Source of the DNA: Ptiloglossa arizonensis
Lineage: Eukaryota > Arthropoda > Insecta > Hymenoptera > Colletidae
Assembly (NCBI RefSeq): GCF_051014685.1
Contig: NC_135058.1
Span: 12,402,811-12,466,810, forward strand
DNA: 64,000 bases
Direction: 5' to 3'
In this document: positions 11,610 through 25,600 of the stretch, piece after piece
Layout: each line of letters starts with the position of its first letter
Numbering within the stretch: position 1 is the first letter of the stretch
Position numbers and translations under genes: made by a program
Notes under the pieces: generated by a model
What the model was told of the DNA's origin: nothing
Seen by the model: the letters and a program-made list of their open reading frames with translations, nothing else
Databases searched by the model: none

Positions 11610-14600
11610 GGTAAAGTAATGATACGATTTGTAACTCCAGTGAACTTAAATCGTCCGTTGTAGATTTAACGTAAAAGTTTTCGATGTTTCCCGCGACGAG
11701 TGAAGTTCACTCTCGAGCTAATTCGCTCGTTGCGAATTTCTCGCGATTTGTGTCGCGGTTCTTCATCGCGTGTCTCGTCCGGAGCAACAAATTTCTAAAC
11801 GTCCGGCGCGCTTTTATGATCGATGCGTTCTACGGGCGTGCCATTTGTCGTCGAACGATTCAATCGCCAGGGGAACGGAGACTGTGTGGAGCAAAGCTTT
11901 TGGAATTTGAACGGGAGTTTCCAAGTTGGAGGGTTTTGCAAAACGCAAACGTAACCGAGCCAAGCAGAACGCATCGATCACGCGACCGACCGCCGCGTTC
12001 GTCTCGTCTGTCGACGAGTTCTTGGCCCGGGAATCGATAATCGATGTAAACGCTTCCGATCGGATGCATCGCGGTCCCGGGAAGGCCACCCTCTTCGAAA
12101 CTCCCTTTAAGTGAAAAAGTTTTAATGCCCCGAACGTACCGCTGATCAATTTCGAATATACGGGCCGAACCGTGATATGTGGGACCCAATTACAAGGACA
12201 CGCGCGAACCGTGATCGTTGCACGGAAATGGGGCTGAAAATTCCCACGATTATCGGGGTAATCGAATCGGTACGAAGTATAAAGTAGATCCGCATAATCG
12301 CCAGACTCTTAGCAACGATCTGCTTTCGTCTCGAAGACGTCCACTTCGCGTTTCACTTGTTGCAGAGTCCGAGTGCTCAATTCGATCGTAATTAAGATCG
12401 ACGCGCAAGTATCGGGGTACTACCATTTTTTTCGAGTAACGAAACAGACTCGTGTATATTGTAGTTTTGAATAAACGACAATAATTGTCCCCGAATAATT
12501 GAAATAATTTTCCGTTGGATAATTGGAACAATTCTTTCCAAATATATAAAATACTTTTCACAAATGAAACAATTTTTCTATTTATTTGTATCGAATTACC
12601 TGATCGCTTCATTATTTAAGTTTTCAAAATATTTCTTTGTTCTTGGAGCTCCTGTATGACAGTTATTTTTCTCAAGAGATTGTAATTTTTATATCGAACG
12701 TTCAACAGCATTTACCGCTGGTAAATAAATTGTTTATTTGTTCTAATTTGGACACTGTAAATAAGTTTGATGTAAATTCGATCAGTTCTGCACTACTTCT
12801 CTTTTGTAGTCGTTTATTTTCTACGGAAAATTTATCTCTCCTTTTTTTTTTTGTTGTTCGTATAATTGCGTGTTTCCCTTCCCTACTATTTTGTTGTAAA
12901 ATGAAGTTACGTTCCTTTTAATTATTACTGGAAAGCACCCAACCGAAACTAGGTCGAAACGTTTAAAATATGCATACATTCAGCGTCGGATTATCGCAGA
13001 TACGATAAAACCGACAAAAATATTATTATTTCATCCGGAAGCTTTAACCTATGGGAAGATTTTATTTAAACGAAAGTCGAAAACACCGTGTTGATCACGG
13101 TATTACAGATTTCCAAACCTTCCATATATTTTCCCTTTATCGAACGATACTTATAACTTCGTTCTGTTATTCCGATTGTAGAGATGAAAAATTTAATTAA
13201 AAAATATGAACCATCCTCCAAAAGGTCAAGTAGAGGAGGTAAGTTTGAAAGACTTCCCTCGTGCAAACAATAGGAGTTAAACACGTGCTTCTGTCAGATT
13301 ACATAATTACTCAAACCATTTGCATCGTATTTAAATGCCCCATAGTTAACCTAATAGTTGGATTTAAATGCTCCGCAGAAAGTCAAAAGTGCACGCAGAT
13401 TTTTAAACAATTATACAAAATTAAAAATATAGAATAGTATTCTACATTCGTTTTCGAGAAAAATGCAATTTTGTTATTCTTTATTTTTCTCTTATTTCGA
13501 GCCACGGAACCTTCGTGGGCCCACTCGTACCACGAATCTTGACTCGCAACGAATATAAATATACACAATTAAACGTGCACTTATCACATTGAGTTTCGAA
13601 TGCAATTTCCCTCGAAAACGAAGCCTCCGATGCACTTTCGTTATTGGTTATTTTCCTCCTATTTCGAGCCAAATTCGACGAATTTCGAGCGTGTAGAAAC
13701 CACTTTGAAATTACAAGCCTCGTTCGTTGCACGATTTGAAGGCCTCGCGATTAAGAGGCTCGGCCGATCGAACGATTCGAACCGATTAATATGGACACGT
13801 GGACGAGGTATTACCGCAAGAGGGAACGATTCACCCGTCGAGGGGGTCAATCGTCCTCTCCGTAGCGGATACCCGACAAGTGCAAGAATTGCCTCGAAGA
13901 CCAACGACACAGACGCAACGAGGGGCTCGTCGGTATCGCGCGGTATTACCTTGGCTTAACGCGCTTAAAGATGTCGATGCACGTTTGTTTGCGAGGAGAA
14001 ACATTTCACGACGCCCGGTACGGTTTCTCGCGGTACAAATCGGGCTTCTTTCCGCGCAGATTAACGAGAAACTTTTTTGCAAAATTCGCAAAACGATCGT
14101 GCACACCCGTTCGCGCGGCCTGAGGACGATCAAGCCTAACAAAAGCTCCCGGTTAATGCTCGGTAATTTTCATCGAAGGTCGCGCCGTTCCGTACACGAA
14201 GGTGTTCAATTCTCGGTTTCGCGATAACGGTGCGCCCGCTCGTCGCGATTACGTATCGTCCAACGATCAATCATTCGTTAACGATCGACGAGCGACCCGC
14301 GCATAATAGCCTGATGCTCGAATCGGTTAAACCCATTCAGACGGTACTTAATGCGCGTTGACGCGAAAAAACAGATCGTGCACGATGATTCGTGAGATCT
14401 TCACGGACACCGTGTACAACGATGGTCCAATTCTCGAAACTGTTATTCGTTACGACGTTCAACCGTTACGAAGCTGTTTCTCGATGGATGATTAAAGCGC
14501 AGAGTTATACAGAGAATTTTCAATCGATCGCTGTACGCGCAATAACTAAAATTTGAAAACTAAAAGAGTAACAGTGTATCTGTCGTTACACTGGTCTTTC

Positions 14601-17600
14601 GAGATCGTTTCGATTGTACGCGAATTATGTGTTTGTATCGTGGCGATTGACTGAGAAAATTGGGCGAACTGTCTCCATGAGATATCTCGTACGGTCGAGG
14701 CAGAGAATGTTGGCCGCTCAAGGTCACCGAGACTCCCCAATAAATTCTGGAACTGTTCAAGCACAAGTCTTACACAGTACCCAAAGCCTTTCGTACATTA
14801 ATAAATAAGTAACTTTCCTTGCAATCAGTTCGATCCGTAACTCTTTGCTCGAGTGTTGCGCTTACAGCGAGTAGCTTAGGTCGAGCTTTTAGAAATCAGT
14901 GCCAACAGCCGTACGAACGATCGCAAACACTTCGAATTCTTGGATAGGTGGCGTTCGACGATCGAGTCGATGGCTCGCAAAAACTCGACGGTTCTTCGTT
15001 CGTTGGGAAGGCAATAAATGGGCGTGGCTCGATAGCTTGACCGATGGCTATTCACTCGGATAGCTAGCAAATTATCGACGAAATCGTTGCGTATAGTTGG
15101 CCGTTGTACAGCTGGACATTCGTAGGAGCCATTATCGTTCGCTCGTTATATTGTGTTTCATGGCGTGGCCTTTTTGTTCGCGGCGCGGTAGCCCCGACGC
15201 GAGCTCATTAGCAATTGAATGTAAGGGCAAACGTTCGGGGATTGAATCGAAGGACTCGATAAAACGAAACAGTAGCAGCTAGTTCGCTTTGCCCTGTTGT
15301 TGTTCGGCCGAGAGGAATTTACAAATGGGAATCACAGTTACGCGAAACCGGGACGATGTTACCAACACGTGAACAAAGAAATTTCGCGTTAAGCGGTCTG
15401 ACGCGTATACTCGGAGGAAAGGAGCCCGAATATTCGCTTTTAATGCGAAATCCCCGTCGCATTAGCCGCTTTTAAGAGAGAAAATAACGGAAATGTTCGT
15501 TTGAAAAAAAAAAAAAAGGGTCGCTCGAGATTAAACCGAGGAACATCAGAGGGTGAACCCGAGAGAGCTATTTTCGTTCTAACGTCTTTGAACGCATATT
15601 AGGAACAAGTGTTGCGTCACAGCGATTGTACGACTGCGTTAAGATCGGGTACAGCCCGAGGTTTTAAAACGAAACTTAATTGCTTTAATATTTTATCCTT
15701 GTGTTTCTTCTCCGATTCGTTTCGTAAATATTTAACACTCGACCGATTCGCCGGTTTTAATCGCTCGCTCGCAAATAAATTATTTCTTTAGAGTTCTCGA
15801 AAATTGTTGGTCTATTACATAACCGATCTTCCATGTTGGTATTAAAAGTACGCTTTCAATAATAATTGTTTCGAGATGAGTAATTAGGAAATCTTCTAGG
15901 ATAGAAATGTTGGTCGCAGAATGTACAAGAGGGGTTGAAAATACGCATCGAATGTGCGTTTTCAGGTGTCTTTTACCATTTTCCAATGTCGGTACGCTCT
16001 CTGAATAAAAAAAGAACTTCGATCAAAGTTGTATTATTTGGTAGAATAGTGTTTTGTATAACGAACGACGACGAAGTTTCAGTTCACGAAACACGTCTGG
16101 GTGGAAAGGGGATGAACATTCTTCGAAAGTCCGGACGGTTCATAAATTTCCAGCGAAATATTACAACGTTCCATCAACGCGATTTCGTGATGCAAGAACA
16201 AGTAAACCGTGCCAAGAATTACGAAAAAGAAGGAACAAATAATATCCGTGAATGGAAGGCACTTCGGCCCTCGCCGGAAATGGAATTTGCTGATGACGCA
16301 ATATCGAAGATTTATACGAAGAGAGAGCGTTCACGGGCTTAAATTCACCGGCGTAGAACGAACGACGCGAATAACAAATAGCAACATTCTGCACCGCAAG
16401 AATTATTTTTCGACCATGCGTATCGATCGAGTGGCGGGGATTTGAAAACGTTAATACGAAAGGATTTCCCGATGCGAGGAAAGTTTCCATTCACGTGGTT
16501 GGTAACCGTTCCATTCCCACGAACGCACGTATTCTGTCGAACCGGGAGTGTAATTAAAAAATATCAGAACGCAACGGAAAAAGTATGCATCCGATCGATC
16601 GAACGCGCAATATCTGCAACTACTTCTCGAAACTCGAATGTTTCACGATTTTCGAAACACCGCGATATCGCGAGAAAGTAAAAATGAAATTCCTCTTTGA
16701 AAGAAATTCAATATTTTCCAAATGTTCAAAACTCTCACAGACGAAAATCAGGTCCAACCGTGAAACGTTACGTAAAATTCGTCAAAGAGTAGAACAAGGA
16801 GCTTTGAGAGCTCGAGGGAAACTCTCGGTTGAATTCTACTTCGATGAATTTCATTAATCGTTTTAACGAGCTCGCGAAGGAGGGCAGCGATACTCGAAAA
16901 AGGAAAAGAAGAGAGAAACTCCGGTGTCAGCGTTGCTTCGAAGACTCGATCCAACGGCGAGGAACGTTCTGAACACGATTTAATTGGTCGCTAACTCGAG
17001 GCTCGCCTTCGCGAACAATGGACACTGCTCGCGAGGAAGACGCGCGAACCCATCAACGGGAAGTTATTAGATTACTCGTTCGTAGGACGTAATTCGCAAA
17101 CACAGAGGGCCCGGAGAAGCGTTCCGTGCCCTGTTCGACGTCCCGTCCTTTCATGCGCCGCGCGTCGCTTAATCTTCATTGGCATGCGTGAAGTCGCTTT
17201 GAAACCCAGCCCCGACCGGCCAGCTGCAGAGTCAGCGGATCCTGGCCCCGGTGCATCCTCCATAAATTTCAAAGCAGCCCGATGCGACGTGCAACACTTT
17301 TAGCGGCGCATTATCCACCGCGCCCGCTGCCCTGTCGCTTTTTCCGCTTCTCGTCCCTCTTCCGCCTCCACTCGAACGATACTCGCTTCGATAACCACGG
17401 TGCAAGATCGAACAAAATCGGAGAGATTAACGATTCACGTTTCTCGAGCAATTTTAGAATCGATCCTCCGCGTAACGTGTCAGTGAACTCTTCGAGAGAT
17501 ACGGGGATACGTTTGGAGTTGATTCGTCAAGCGTTGACGTCGTCGTCGATTTATCGAAATTTCAGCCGGTTCTATTTTTCGATATCGATCACCTTGGATA

Positions 17601-18110
17601 TCGGATGATAGATTTATTGCTTGCAGTGTGGACGAATGTATACTCGAAAGGTAATGTTTAAATTTGTCGTATCGTTCGTGGAATTTTACAAGTGTGGGTA
17701 CGGGAGTCGCGAATAATTAAAGAACGATGTAGTTAAAAGTATTTTTATATCATTTTTAAATTTAATTTGAAAATATCGTAAATCGAGTCTTTTCAGTTCC
17801 TTTTGCGAGAATACGAGACAAATTGATAATCGTAGAGAATTGAAATGTTACCAAAGAAGCATTTCGAATTGAATGGTACAAAAGAACGATTTTATGAGAG
17901 TGATAAATAACGTTTGTTTTCAGCCATTGAGCTTGTTAAATGTTAAATGTAATATCTTCTTTGGAAGATACGTTTAATTTTTACAGTTACTAATTTTTGT
18001 TAATAAATTTTCAAAGGAGGACTTAAAATCGAATATATGTTCAATGATTGAGATCACAGACGGTGTTCATTATAAATAAACAGACAATTTCACACTCGAG
18101 TCAAACACGA
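11610..18110. other. Long non-coding stretch, no gene recognised
   Basis: About 6.5 kb of CpG-rich unique DNA. Frames of 100-142 codons (for example 13,799-14,227 and 15,935-16,342) overlap others on both strands and show no domain, signal peptide or membrane segment pattern that I recognise. A run of 13 A lies near 15,506. No RNA gene was seen. Confidence 0.5.
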
Positions 18111-18115
18111 TGCAT

Positions 18116-18270
18116 TGTTACACATGCAAACACGGCTGCATTGAGGTTGGGTTGAAACAGCCTCTGGCTATACCTCGCTAGAGTGTAAATTATTCTTGTA
18201 AGTCTATATATGTACTATATAAGGCTACACGCTCTATAAAGACGTTCAATAACAATAACAATCGCCCACT
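18116..18270 (+). promoter_or_regulatory. LTR-like or promoter-like segment
   Basis: It starts with TGTTACACATG and has a strong TATA box (TATATAAG at 18,216-18,223) followed by a GCTCTATAAAGACG block and an A/C-rich end. This resembles short insect LTRs, and the start shares TGTTACA with the segment at 7,022. No partner LTR, target duplication or reverse transcriptase is present, so this is a weak call. Confidence 0.22.
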
Positions 18271-18271
18271 G

Positions 18272-20635
18272 TTGTATCCTTTAATCGAGGAAAGGATACT
18301 TTGTCTTTGTTATTTTTTTTCAAACGTTTCAATTGGAAAAAAATCTCGACAACCACGAAACAATGGTGGCAATAAAATTAATACTTTTTACATCTTTTAC
18401 CCTATTCTCCACTTTATCCTACTCTCTATAAAACTTTCTTCCATCTTAAGCTCCACTTTATCCCATTCTTTAATCACCCGTTGTTTATCCTACCTACTAC
18501 TTTAGCCTACTTTTGATATAATTCTTTTCGTATCCGACACTCCGCGTTAATCTACTCTTTGAATCAGTTTCAATCCCTTTTTCCCTCATTTACCCATTAC
18601 ACGATTCTTCTTTCACCGTACTCTCCGCGGAATAAACGTTTTCGCGTGCCAATAAATCGGAATAAAACCGAGAGACGATCACCGAGTCTTAATAAAGTAT
18701 AATTACCGAGCTCGGGTATAAATTTGAAAGATGATCGTTCTTCGTGACCACTAGCGCTCCGATTATCCGCTCTGTGCTCTTTCTGTTCGACTGTTTCGCG
18801 AACAAAAACCCAGCGCTGGAAAAACACTCGAACAGTTGCGCGCATCGAGTGAGGGTAATCAGTTCTTTTTTTTTCTTCTTCTTCACTCTTTTTCTCCAAG
18901 CGATTACCGAGTGCCACTTCTGAATTGACGAGGAGTCATGCGCGAGCGGTGAACGACTCTCGTCGATCCGCGAAGTCAACGGCGCGAATTATGAACCCGA
19001 GGATGGCGAGTTGGGCTGGATGCGGTGTAATTGAATTACTTGTCGCGACCAACTGCTGGCTCATATCGATTCGGGTACGGAGATGGTCGTAGAGTAGGTT
19101 CGAGATCCTTGATTAGTAGCTTCAGGGGGAGGCTGGCTGGGAGAGGGGTATTTAACCGAATAGAAATTAAGGAGGACCGATTGTCTTGTCGGCTAGACAC
19201 GCATCGATAATTGAAAGTTGCAGTGTAAGAAAATAAGTGCACGATTAACCTCGAAATATTTATCACCAAGTGTGAAGAGAGTTTTGTGCCGATTGATATA
19301 ATCCTTCGAATGTTGCATCGTGTATTTCCAACTGTAATTGCAAAGCAAGCTAACCGTTGTTAGCTTCGTGGCTATGTTCGAGTATTGTTGCCGAAGACAG
19401 GAGTATGGTACATTGAATTTCAATTTTTAAACGGTTTTTACAGCACAAGCCTGTAATTATTCGTTAACCGAAATGTATTCGCTCCAGGGTAATTAGTAAT
19501 ATACGAAATGTCCATTGTTCATGGCGAACTCATGGAAACAAATGTGCCTCGAGCCTACGAGAACATCCCCACTGGTCCATGATACCACAACTGATCAGAG
19601 TTTAGGCGAGTCACGACACAGGAACCTAATTAATGAAACATCAGCTCGATACGAATACCAAGCTCGGTTACGTTCATTGTAAATGTCCTTCCATTAGTCT
19701 CGATGATGTTGTGACACTTTGGTAGCTATAGAGATGGTCATTTGGTTGCTTCGTACATTTCCTCGAAATAACCTTCAGGGATGACCACGTTCGAAATATC
19801 AATACCTCGGATAAAGTAGTGCCGAGAAATATCGGGTCAAGAGGTAAGAATGACATTTTTACAAGAGATCTTTTCTTACAGGAACAATGAATATATTTAC
19901 AATTAAACTATACTGGAATAAGTATCTGGTAAACACCGAATGAATCTTTACAAATTACTCTCTGGCTGTAACTTTAATTCGAGAAGATTCTCTTTGTTTA
20001 ACAATTCCTTTGTTAACCCCCAACTCTGTTCCTCTAACCCTCGTGCTACGAGAGACTCTCGATCGGCTTCTCGCGTTGCGCTCTACAGCCACACACGCGC
20101 ACACACAGACACACGTACATCACACATTCGCGCCACGGTGTCTCCTTGCACCCTAACTCTCCAAGTGCATTCCAAGAATCCACTCTGACGCGTACTACGC
20201 TCGCAACAGACACTCAAACCTAAACAGTCACTCGATCTCCACTTAGACCGACCTACGGCCAACGTGTAAATTTTAACTTTTATACACAAGAGAAATCGTG
20301 ACGGAGGTTCCACACCAAGTGTCTCGCAGCTCTTTTATTAGAACGAACCCTTTTACAATTTCGTCGAATGATTTAATAAGGATAGAGACTAAATTGTAGA
20401 AGGATCTGATCAAAGTAAGGAGACAGGTGTCTCTGACCTTTACCAGTGCAACGTCGGGTTAGGTGCCAACCTTCCATACCGTTACTCTTCTCGGATGGTG
20501 TCATCCGATACACTTACCCGACTCCAAGCTGTAACCCGTCGCTTAATACTCGCCAATGAGGGTGCATGGTCTGTGTCTATTATACCATGTGCCTATTTAG
20601 CGTTCGACCTAGCCATACAACAGTGACACAGTACC
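18272..20635. other. Non-coding stretch with a CA-rich patch
   Basis: AT-rich to 18.6 kb, then mixed. A CA-rich run (CACACACGCGCACACACAGACACACG) sits at 20,089-20,115. Some wording at 19.9-20.1 kb (ATCTGGTAAACACC, AAGATTCTCTTTG) recurs loosely near 22.03-22.09 kb, which suggests an old duplication. No gene is recognised. Confidence 0.5.
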
Positions 20636-20870
20636 AAACTATCTACCTTCGAAACATCCTTCAACCGAATACGTTCAATATTTCTAAATCTTACAAGAAA
20701 TCTCATTATTTGGTCTTCGATGTAGCTACACACCTAACAACGAAATAGTAATAGACTATTTACCTTTGGAACATCCCTGAACCAATGAAAGAACACAATA
20801 TCCATAAACTTAGCCCACAGAAAGATTCGAACGCATCTCGTGTTCCTCGAAACTGAATCATTTTCATATT
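20636..20870. repeat. Two-copy tandem duplication, period about 116 bp
   Basis: AAACTATCTACCTTCGAAAC at about 20,637 recurs diverged as AGACTATTTACCTTTGGAAC at about 20,753. Each is followed by ATCC(T/C)T(C/G)AACC. Confidence 0.6.
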
Positions 20871-20879
20871 TATGATTCT

Positions 20880-21735
20880 CAATCTCTTTTCCATTTGTTT
20901 GGAGAATTATCGTCTTCAAAGTTCACAAACGACATTAGCATTCACCCGGTGCGGTTCGTTAGAGTGCAAGAAGGAACGTTTCGAATGGCCTTTGAAGGGC
21001 AATCTTCTTTAAAGTCGCTAGGAACGAAACCGATGCAACCGTGTTTCGGTATTCGAATCAACTCCATCGACGCGGAGGTCTCTGCTGAGTCAACCTACCC
21101 GGTGTTTTCTTTCTTTTACCCGTTATTTTTCTACGCGAATTCGGTCTCGTTAACTCGATTCCCCGAATAGTAATTACAACAACACGTGGCTCGAAACGCC
21201 TCGTCGGATGTTTCGTTTGCTCACACGCGGCGTTGTGTTTGCGGAACGGTGTGGAAACCGAGCCGCGAACTTTGCACGCGACAGGTTCGTCGCGAGACAA
21301 GCTTTCATCGCAGACTGTGGTCGAGTTACGTGCCGACGTGACAGTAAGTCACGACTTTTATCGTCGGGACGGCGAATGGTCGCGACATTTGTTGCACCCG
21401 GAAACCGAAGCTCGCTTTGTCACCACGCGGTGATTAATGTCACGAAACCGTGCCTAATTCGATTTCTCGTGACGCGAAGACGACGATAAATCCTTCGAAC
21501 GATGTTCAGAGATAGAGCTACGTTCCAAATATCGATACGGTGGTCCTCAGTTTCGAGAAGAGGATTCGGTTCCACGAGACGCCTTGAATCCGAGATCGGT
21601 CGAGAATTTTTCCTGGAATTAAAAAGGGTCACTCGATGGGAGGACAGTGAATGGGAAATAAATGATCGTAATATTCGTCGTGAAGACTGACAGTCGTATT
21701 GTTGAGTTACGATTGGTGCCAAAAAGGACAAAATT
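20880..21735. other. Non-coding stretch, no gene recognised
   Basis: CpG-rich unique DNA. Frames of up to 103 codons overlap on both strands and show no recognisable domain. Confidence 0.5.
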
Positions 21736-21740
21736 CTTCC

Positions 21741-21958
21741 TTGAAGCCGAGGACTCTATTCTATCTTGAAACCGAGGACACAATTCTGCTTTGAAACTAA
21801 GTGCAAAATTTCACTTTGAAATCGAGAACTAAATTCTGTCTCGAAACTAAGGACAAAATTACACTTTGAAACCGAGAACTAGATTCTACCTTGAAACTAA
21901 GAACATTTGAACTTGAAACCGAGGACAAAATTTCACCTTGAAAACTGTAACAGATAGC
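21741..21958. repeat. 25-bp minisatellite, about nine copies
   Basis: TTGAAACCGAG/TTGAAACTAAG-type copies start at 21,741, 21,766, 21,791, 21,816, 21,841, 21,866, 21,891, about 21,913 and 21,938. Spacing is 25 bp with one shortened copy. Two variants (CCGAG and CTAAG) alternate over much of the array, so the real higher-order unit may be 50 bp. Confidence 0.85.
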
Positions 21959-22468
21959 GTTCCGTGGATATTATACCCGTAAGCTAGATAAAAACACCTT
22001 TCTTAATAATAATATCAAACACATTTGACTCTGGTAAACGCACTCTAAATCCTCGCCAATTAAATTTAAAAAGATTCTCTTCGTTCGATAGCTCTTCTCG
22101 CCTCGATAACCACCGTATCCTTAACCACTCGTTTCGATTGCATGTACACGCACACAGCGACAGTTCTGGAGGGTGAATGTCACGTGGACGCGCACCTTGA
22201 ACACCAGTCGCGCAAAATTCCCGTTTTCAAGCGCGTCATCGAAAAGTAGATGACGTCTACGAGCGAGAAGAGAGGATCATTACGCGACGAAAATCACGAA
22301 CGATTAAATTAGTCGCTTAGAGCGACCGTCTCGCCCTCTCCAGGTAACTTCGGAGTCACTCGGGAAGTTCCCACCCATGCGAACGAAATTTCACGTTGGA
22401 ACTCGAAACTTGCCAAGATCCGTCTAATTCGCGCCACTCTGCCGCCGTGCCACCATTATGTGCTCATT

Positions 22469-22621
22469 ATGTATCGCCTGACGTGTATTACGGGGAAAGT
22501 GTCTCTCCTGGCTGCAGGCGTTATCGTCCTCTGTGTAATTGTCCCACTGATTGCCCGGTCGCGAGACTACATGCAAGTTTACGCAATGCTGGGCTTTCAC
22601 GTCGTTGAAGACACTCTTTAA
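22469..22621 (+). CDS. Candidate small membrane ORF (50 aa), unproven
   Basis: ATG at 22,469, stop TAA at 22,619-22,621. The product would have one strongly hydrophobic segment (LLAAGVIVLCVIVPLIA, about residues 12-28) followed by a basic R-S-R boundary, as in a single-pass membrane peptide. The frame is open back to about 22,312, and a splice-acceptor-like CCCTCTCCAG ends at 22,342. It could therefore be the end of an exon rather than a free-standing ORF. A position -3 A suits initiation. I do not recognise a family, and chance is quite possible. Confidence 0.2.
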   Translation: MYRLTCITGKVSLLAAGVIVLCVIVPLIARSRDYMQVYAMLGFHVVEDTL

Positions 22622-25600
22622 GAACCTCGTAATGGGAAAAAGTGTATGGCAGAACGCTACGAAGCTGAAGAAGTTTTCTCAAGGGAGGACCAAGTCTGTC
22701 TTCTACTCGGTGATTCAAGATGGGAGGTGGATGAACTTGTATGTACTCGTAAAGAGTTTTGGAGGAAACTATGGTGAGTGATATAGTTGGTGTTCTTATC
22801 CTTTTCAAGGATACTGACGCGTAGCCGCATCGTTAGCATTTAAATAGTGACCAAAATTGCGAATAAATGTTCGTAATTAAGTTCTCCGATGACGTAATAT
22901 TTCAACGTACTCGTAAGATCGTCGTGCCTCGGTATTGGTTTGAATTTTTATTTATTTGGAAGTAGACGATTCTTTCCTGAAGAGGTTAACAAACTTGCAG
23001 CGATACTTATTAGATGGAAGTCTATCATCAGCCACCTCGTAACATTTGAAAGAAAATTGTTTTCATCCTGTCGAATTTCTCGTTAATCGTTGTACCATCA
23101 TTCTTTTCGATTACTCGTTAATACGAAAACGTTTCTCACACTTGAGGCTGTTACAGAGGAGAAAATATTTTACAATACCACGATTCGACAGATCGAACGG
23201 AAACCAATTTCGAATGCTACGCGCAAACATCCGCGAGAATCTTGACTAAGAATTAAAACTTTTTCTATGCATACTGATATCATTCGATCTGATACTTTCT
23301 CAAACTCGTTTTTTGTTTGATCAAACAATGAATACTATTATACGTGGGAGTTAGCAAAACCGAGCCAAGCAGCGATTTTATTTGCACATGGTGCACATTT
23401 CTCGTACAAAGACATTGATTTTATCATCGATCGTAATAACGATTGCCTTCTCACGTTTCGAATACTACGCACGTTTATAAACTTTCACATTTTGACATTA
23501 ACGAATAACTACGAGAGAAAAAATTGTGCCAATTAAAACTTGAAACCTCCATTTGCGAATATTTCTGTTTCTTTCTTTTTTTTCAAAAGACTTTAAAAGC
23601 AAAAACGAGAATAAAACGACTTGGTAAAAACGAAACACTAGGATAACGAAGGATAATACGGGATTTAAAAGGAAAGTTCCGTGGAATACTTACTTCACAA
23701 GGAAATAAGAAGATATTAGTATTTTCAATTATTACGAAGCATAATGGTAACGCGTTGAGTGCACGTTTGAAATGTCTCGGTGTACTGTTCTTTGACCAAT
23801 TATGGTCTCTATCCTTCCAGCTGCACGTAATACCACACAACTGGCAAAACTAACTCTGTAAGCTGTACATGTAAATCCCTTACATTGAAATCGCACTCAC
23901 GACATCTTCACCTATACAATAACAATACCCAGATGTTTCCCAAATTCAACCAAAAAATTCCTCGAGCAGTTACCTTCAACTGGTCACAGGCTCCCAAGCT
24001 GCGACAACTCGAAGAACAATAATCAGCTAAAAATATCCAGAAGTACCAAAAGAAACCTAATACCGGTCACAACGCGAAAACAAAGCACAATCAAACTTGT
24101 TCCTTATCACTCTCAACGAAACTAGACACCTTTACACCCACCACGTTTCGTTACTATATATACACCAAAAGTCCCAGAATCAAATCGCAAACCAAGCACC
24201 ATCCGTACCCTTCCTTTCACGTTTCTTCCATGGTCGAGTTCCTAGCGTATTTTATTTTAATCTCGAATACACAGTCGAGTGTCAAAGTTTACTACCTCTT
24301 GGAGCCAATCGGTTTATCGCGATAACCAGCCCGGTTGCTTTCAACTCGAAGGCCAATTAATAGCGCGGATTAAATCGTCGCGGTGATCCGATCCGTAGTC
24401 TCGGTGCCGTTTCGATTCTCGGCCGAAGTTCGTTCACGGTTCTGATTTCGTCGAAGTTCAGACGTCGGTCCGCGTAAACGCGAGCCGATCCCCGAATGAA
24501 TGCAGGCGATGGGGCGGCGAGCGGCAGCCGCACGCAAATTAAAACTTTTCCCATGAATAGTAACGTCGCATCGCTACTTCGCGAAAGTCGCTGATTTTTG
24601 CTTCGCGGGCGAGGCTGGTGGAGGACAACCGGCGCGTCCCGTGCTCCTGATGCTATCCGAGCTTTTCTTCCTGCCGTCTTCCCCACAACCCCCAACCACC
24701 CCTATCCTCTCCAACACCTAGACTTTATGGCCATCTTGCTCGGGGATGCGGAGCCGCGTCCGTGAATTAAAGTTAAGGCACGCTCGATATGCAAAACCGG
24801 ACTGCGAAAGTAGCGAGAACCGGCCACTGAAATACGGAAACAAATGAACGGGGGATGAGGGTGGGCAGATCCGGGGAAGTTGGGACCTAACGAGCTAAAT
24901 GGAACCAACTCGAGACGGTGATCCATCTTTGATATCTATCCTTGAACGACCGTTGGCTACTTCTTTTTCATCTTCGTTTCTTCTTTTTTGCTTCTAACTT
25001 GGTCCGCGATTCGCTTCAGCAGATTTGTCTTTAAGTTTTTATTACGACTGGTGTTGTTTGCGTGGAGTTCGAGGATCGACTAGAGAGCGGTTGTGCACGG
25101 GAGTTGGAGAGTTTATTTGATAGTCATCTCGATGAATTTGACGTTAATTTTGACATTTTTAAACACGGAGAATACTAGGAAATTCTCGTATGGTACGTCG
25201 GTGGGAAAAGTTGTGAACATTTTCCTGAATTTTTGTGGCAATATATTTAAGATAGTTTGGAAACTGATTTTTCTGGGTAAAGGTTAAAATCGATGGAGTG
25301 TAGTTTAACGAGGAGTTAATAAGGAATATTACAAAATGGTAATAACGGGTTAAGGGAATACGATTGACAAATAATAAGAAATTACGTGTATCTGTATCTC
25401 CGCACGGAATGAAACCGTATTGTTAATTCAATGGAACGGAACGCCAACATTAGTGGGTATCTACGTTAGCCAACATTCCAGCGTTTCGGTCATTAAACTC
25501 ACTTACACGCTTCGAAACAACGAGTTTCAGCGACTTTATTTCGCACGAATCACACAGTGCATACAGCTCGCGCGATCTAACGAGAAATTCGATATCGTTG

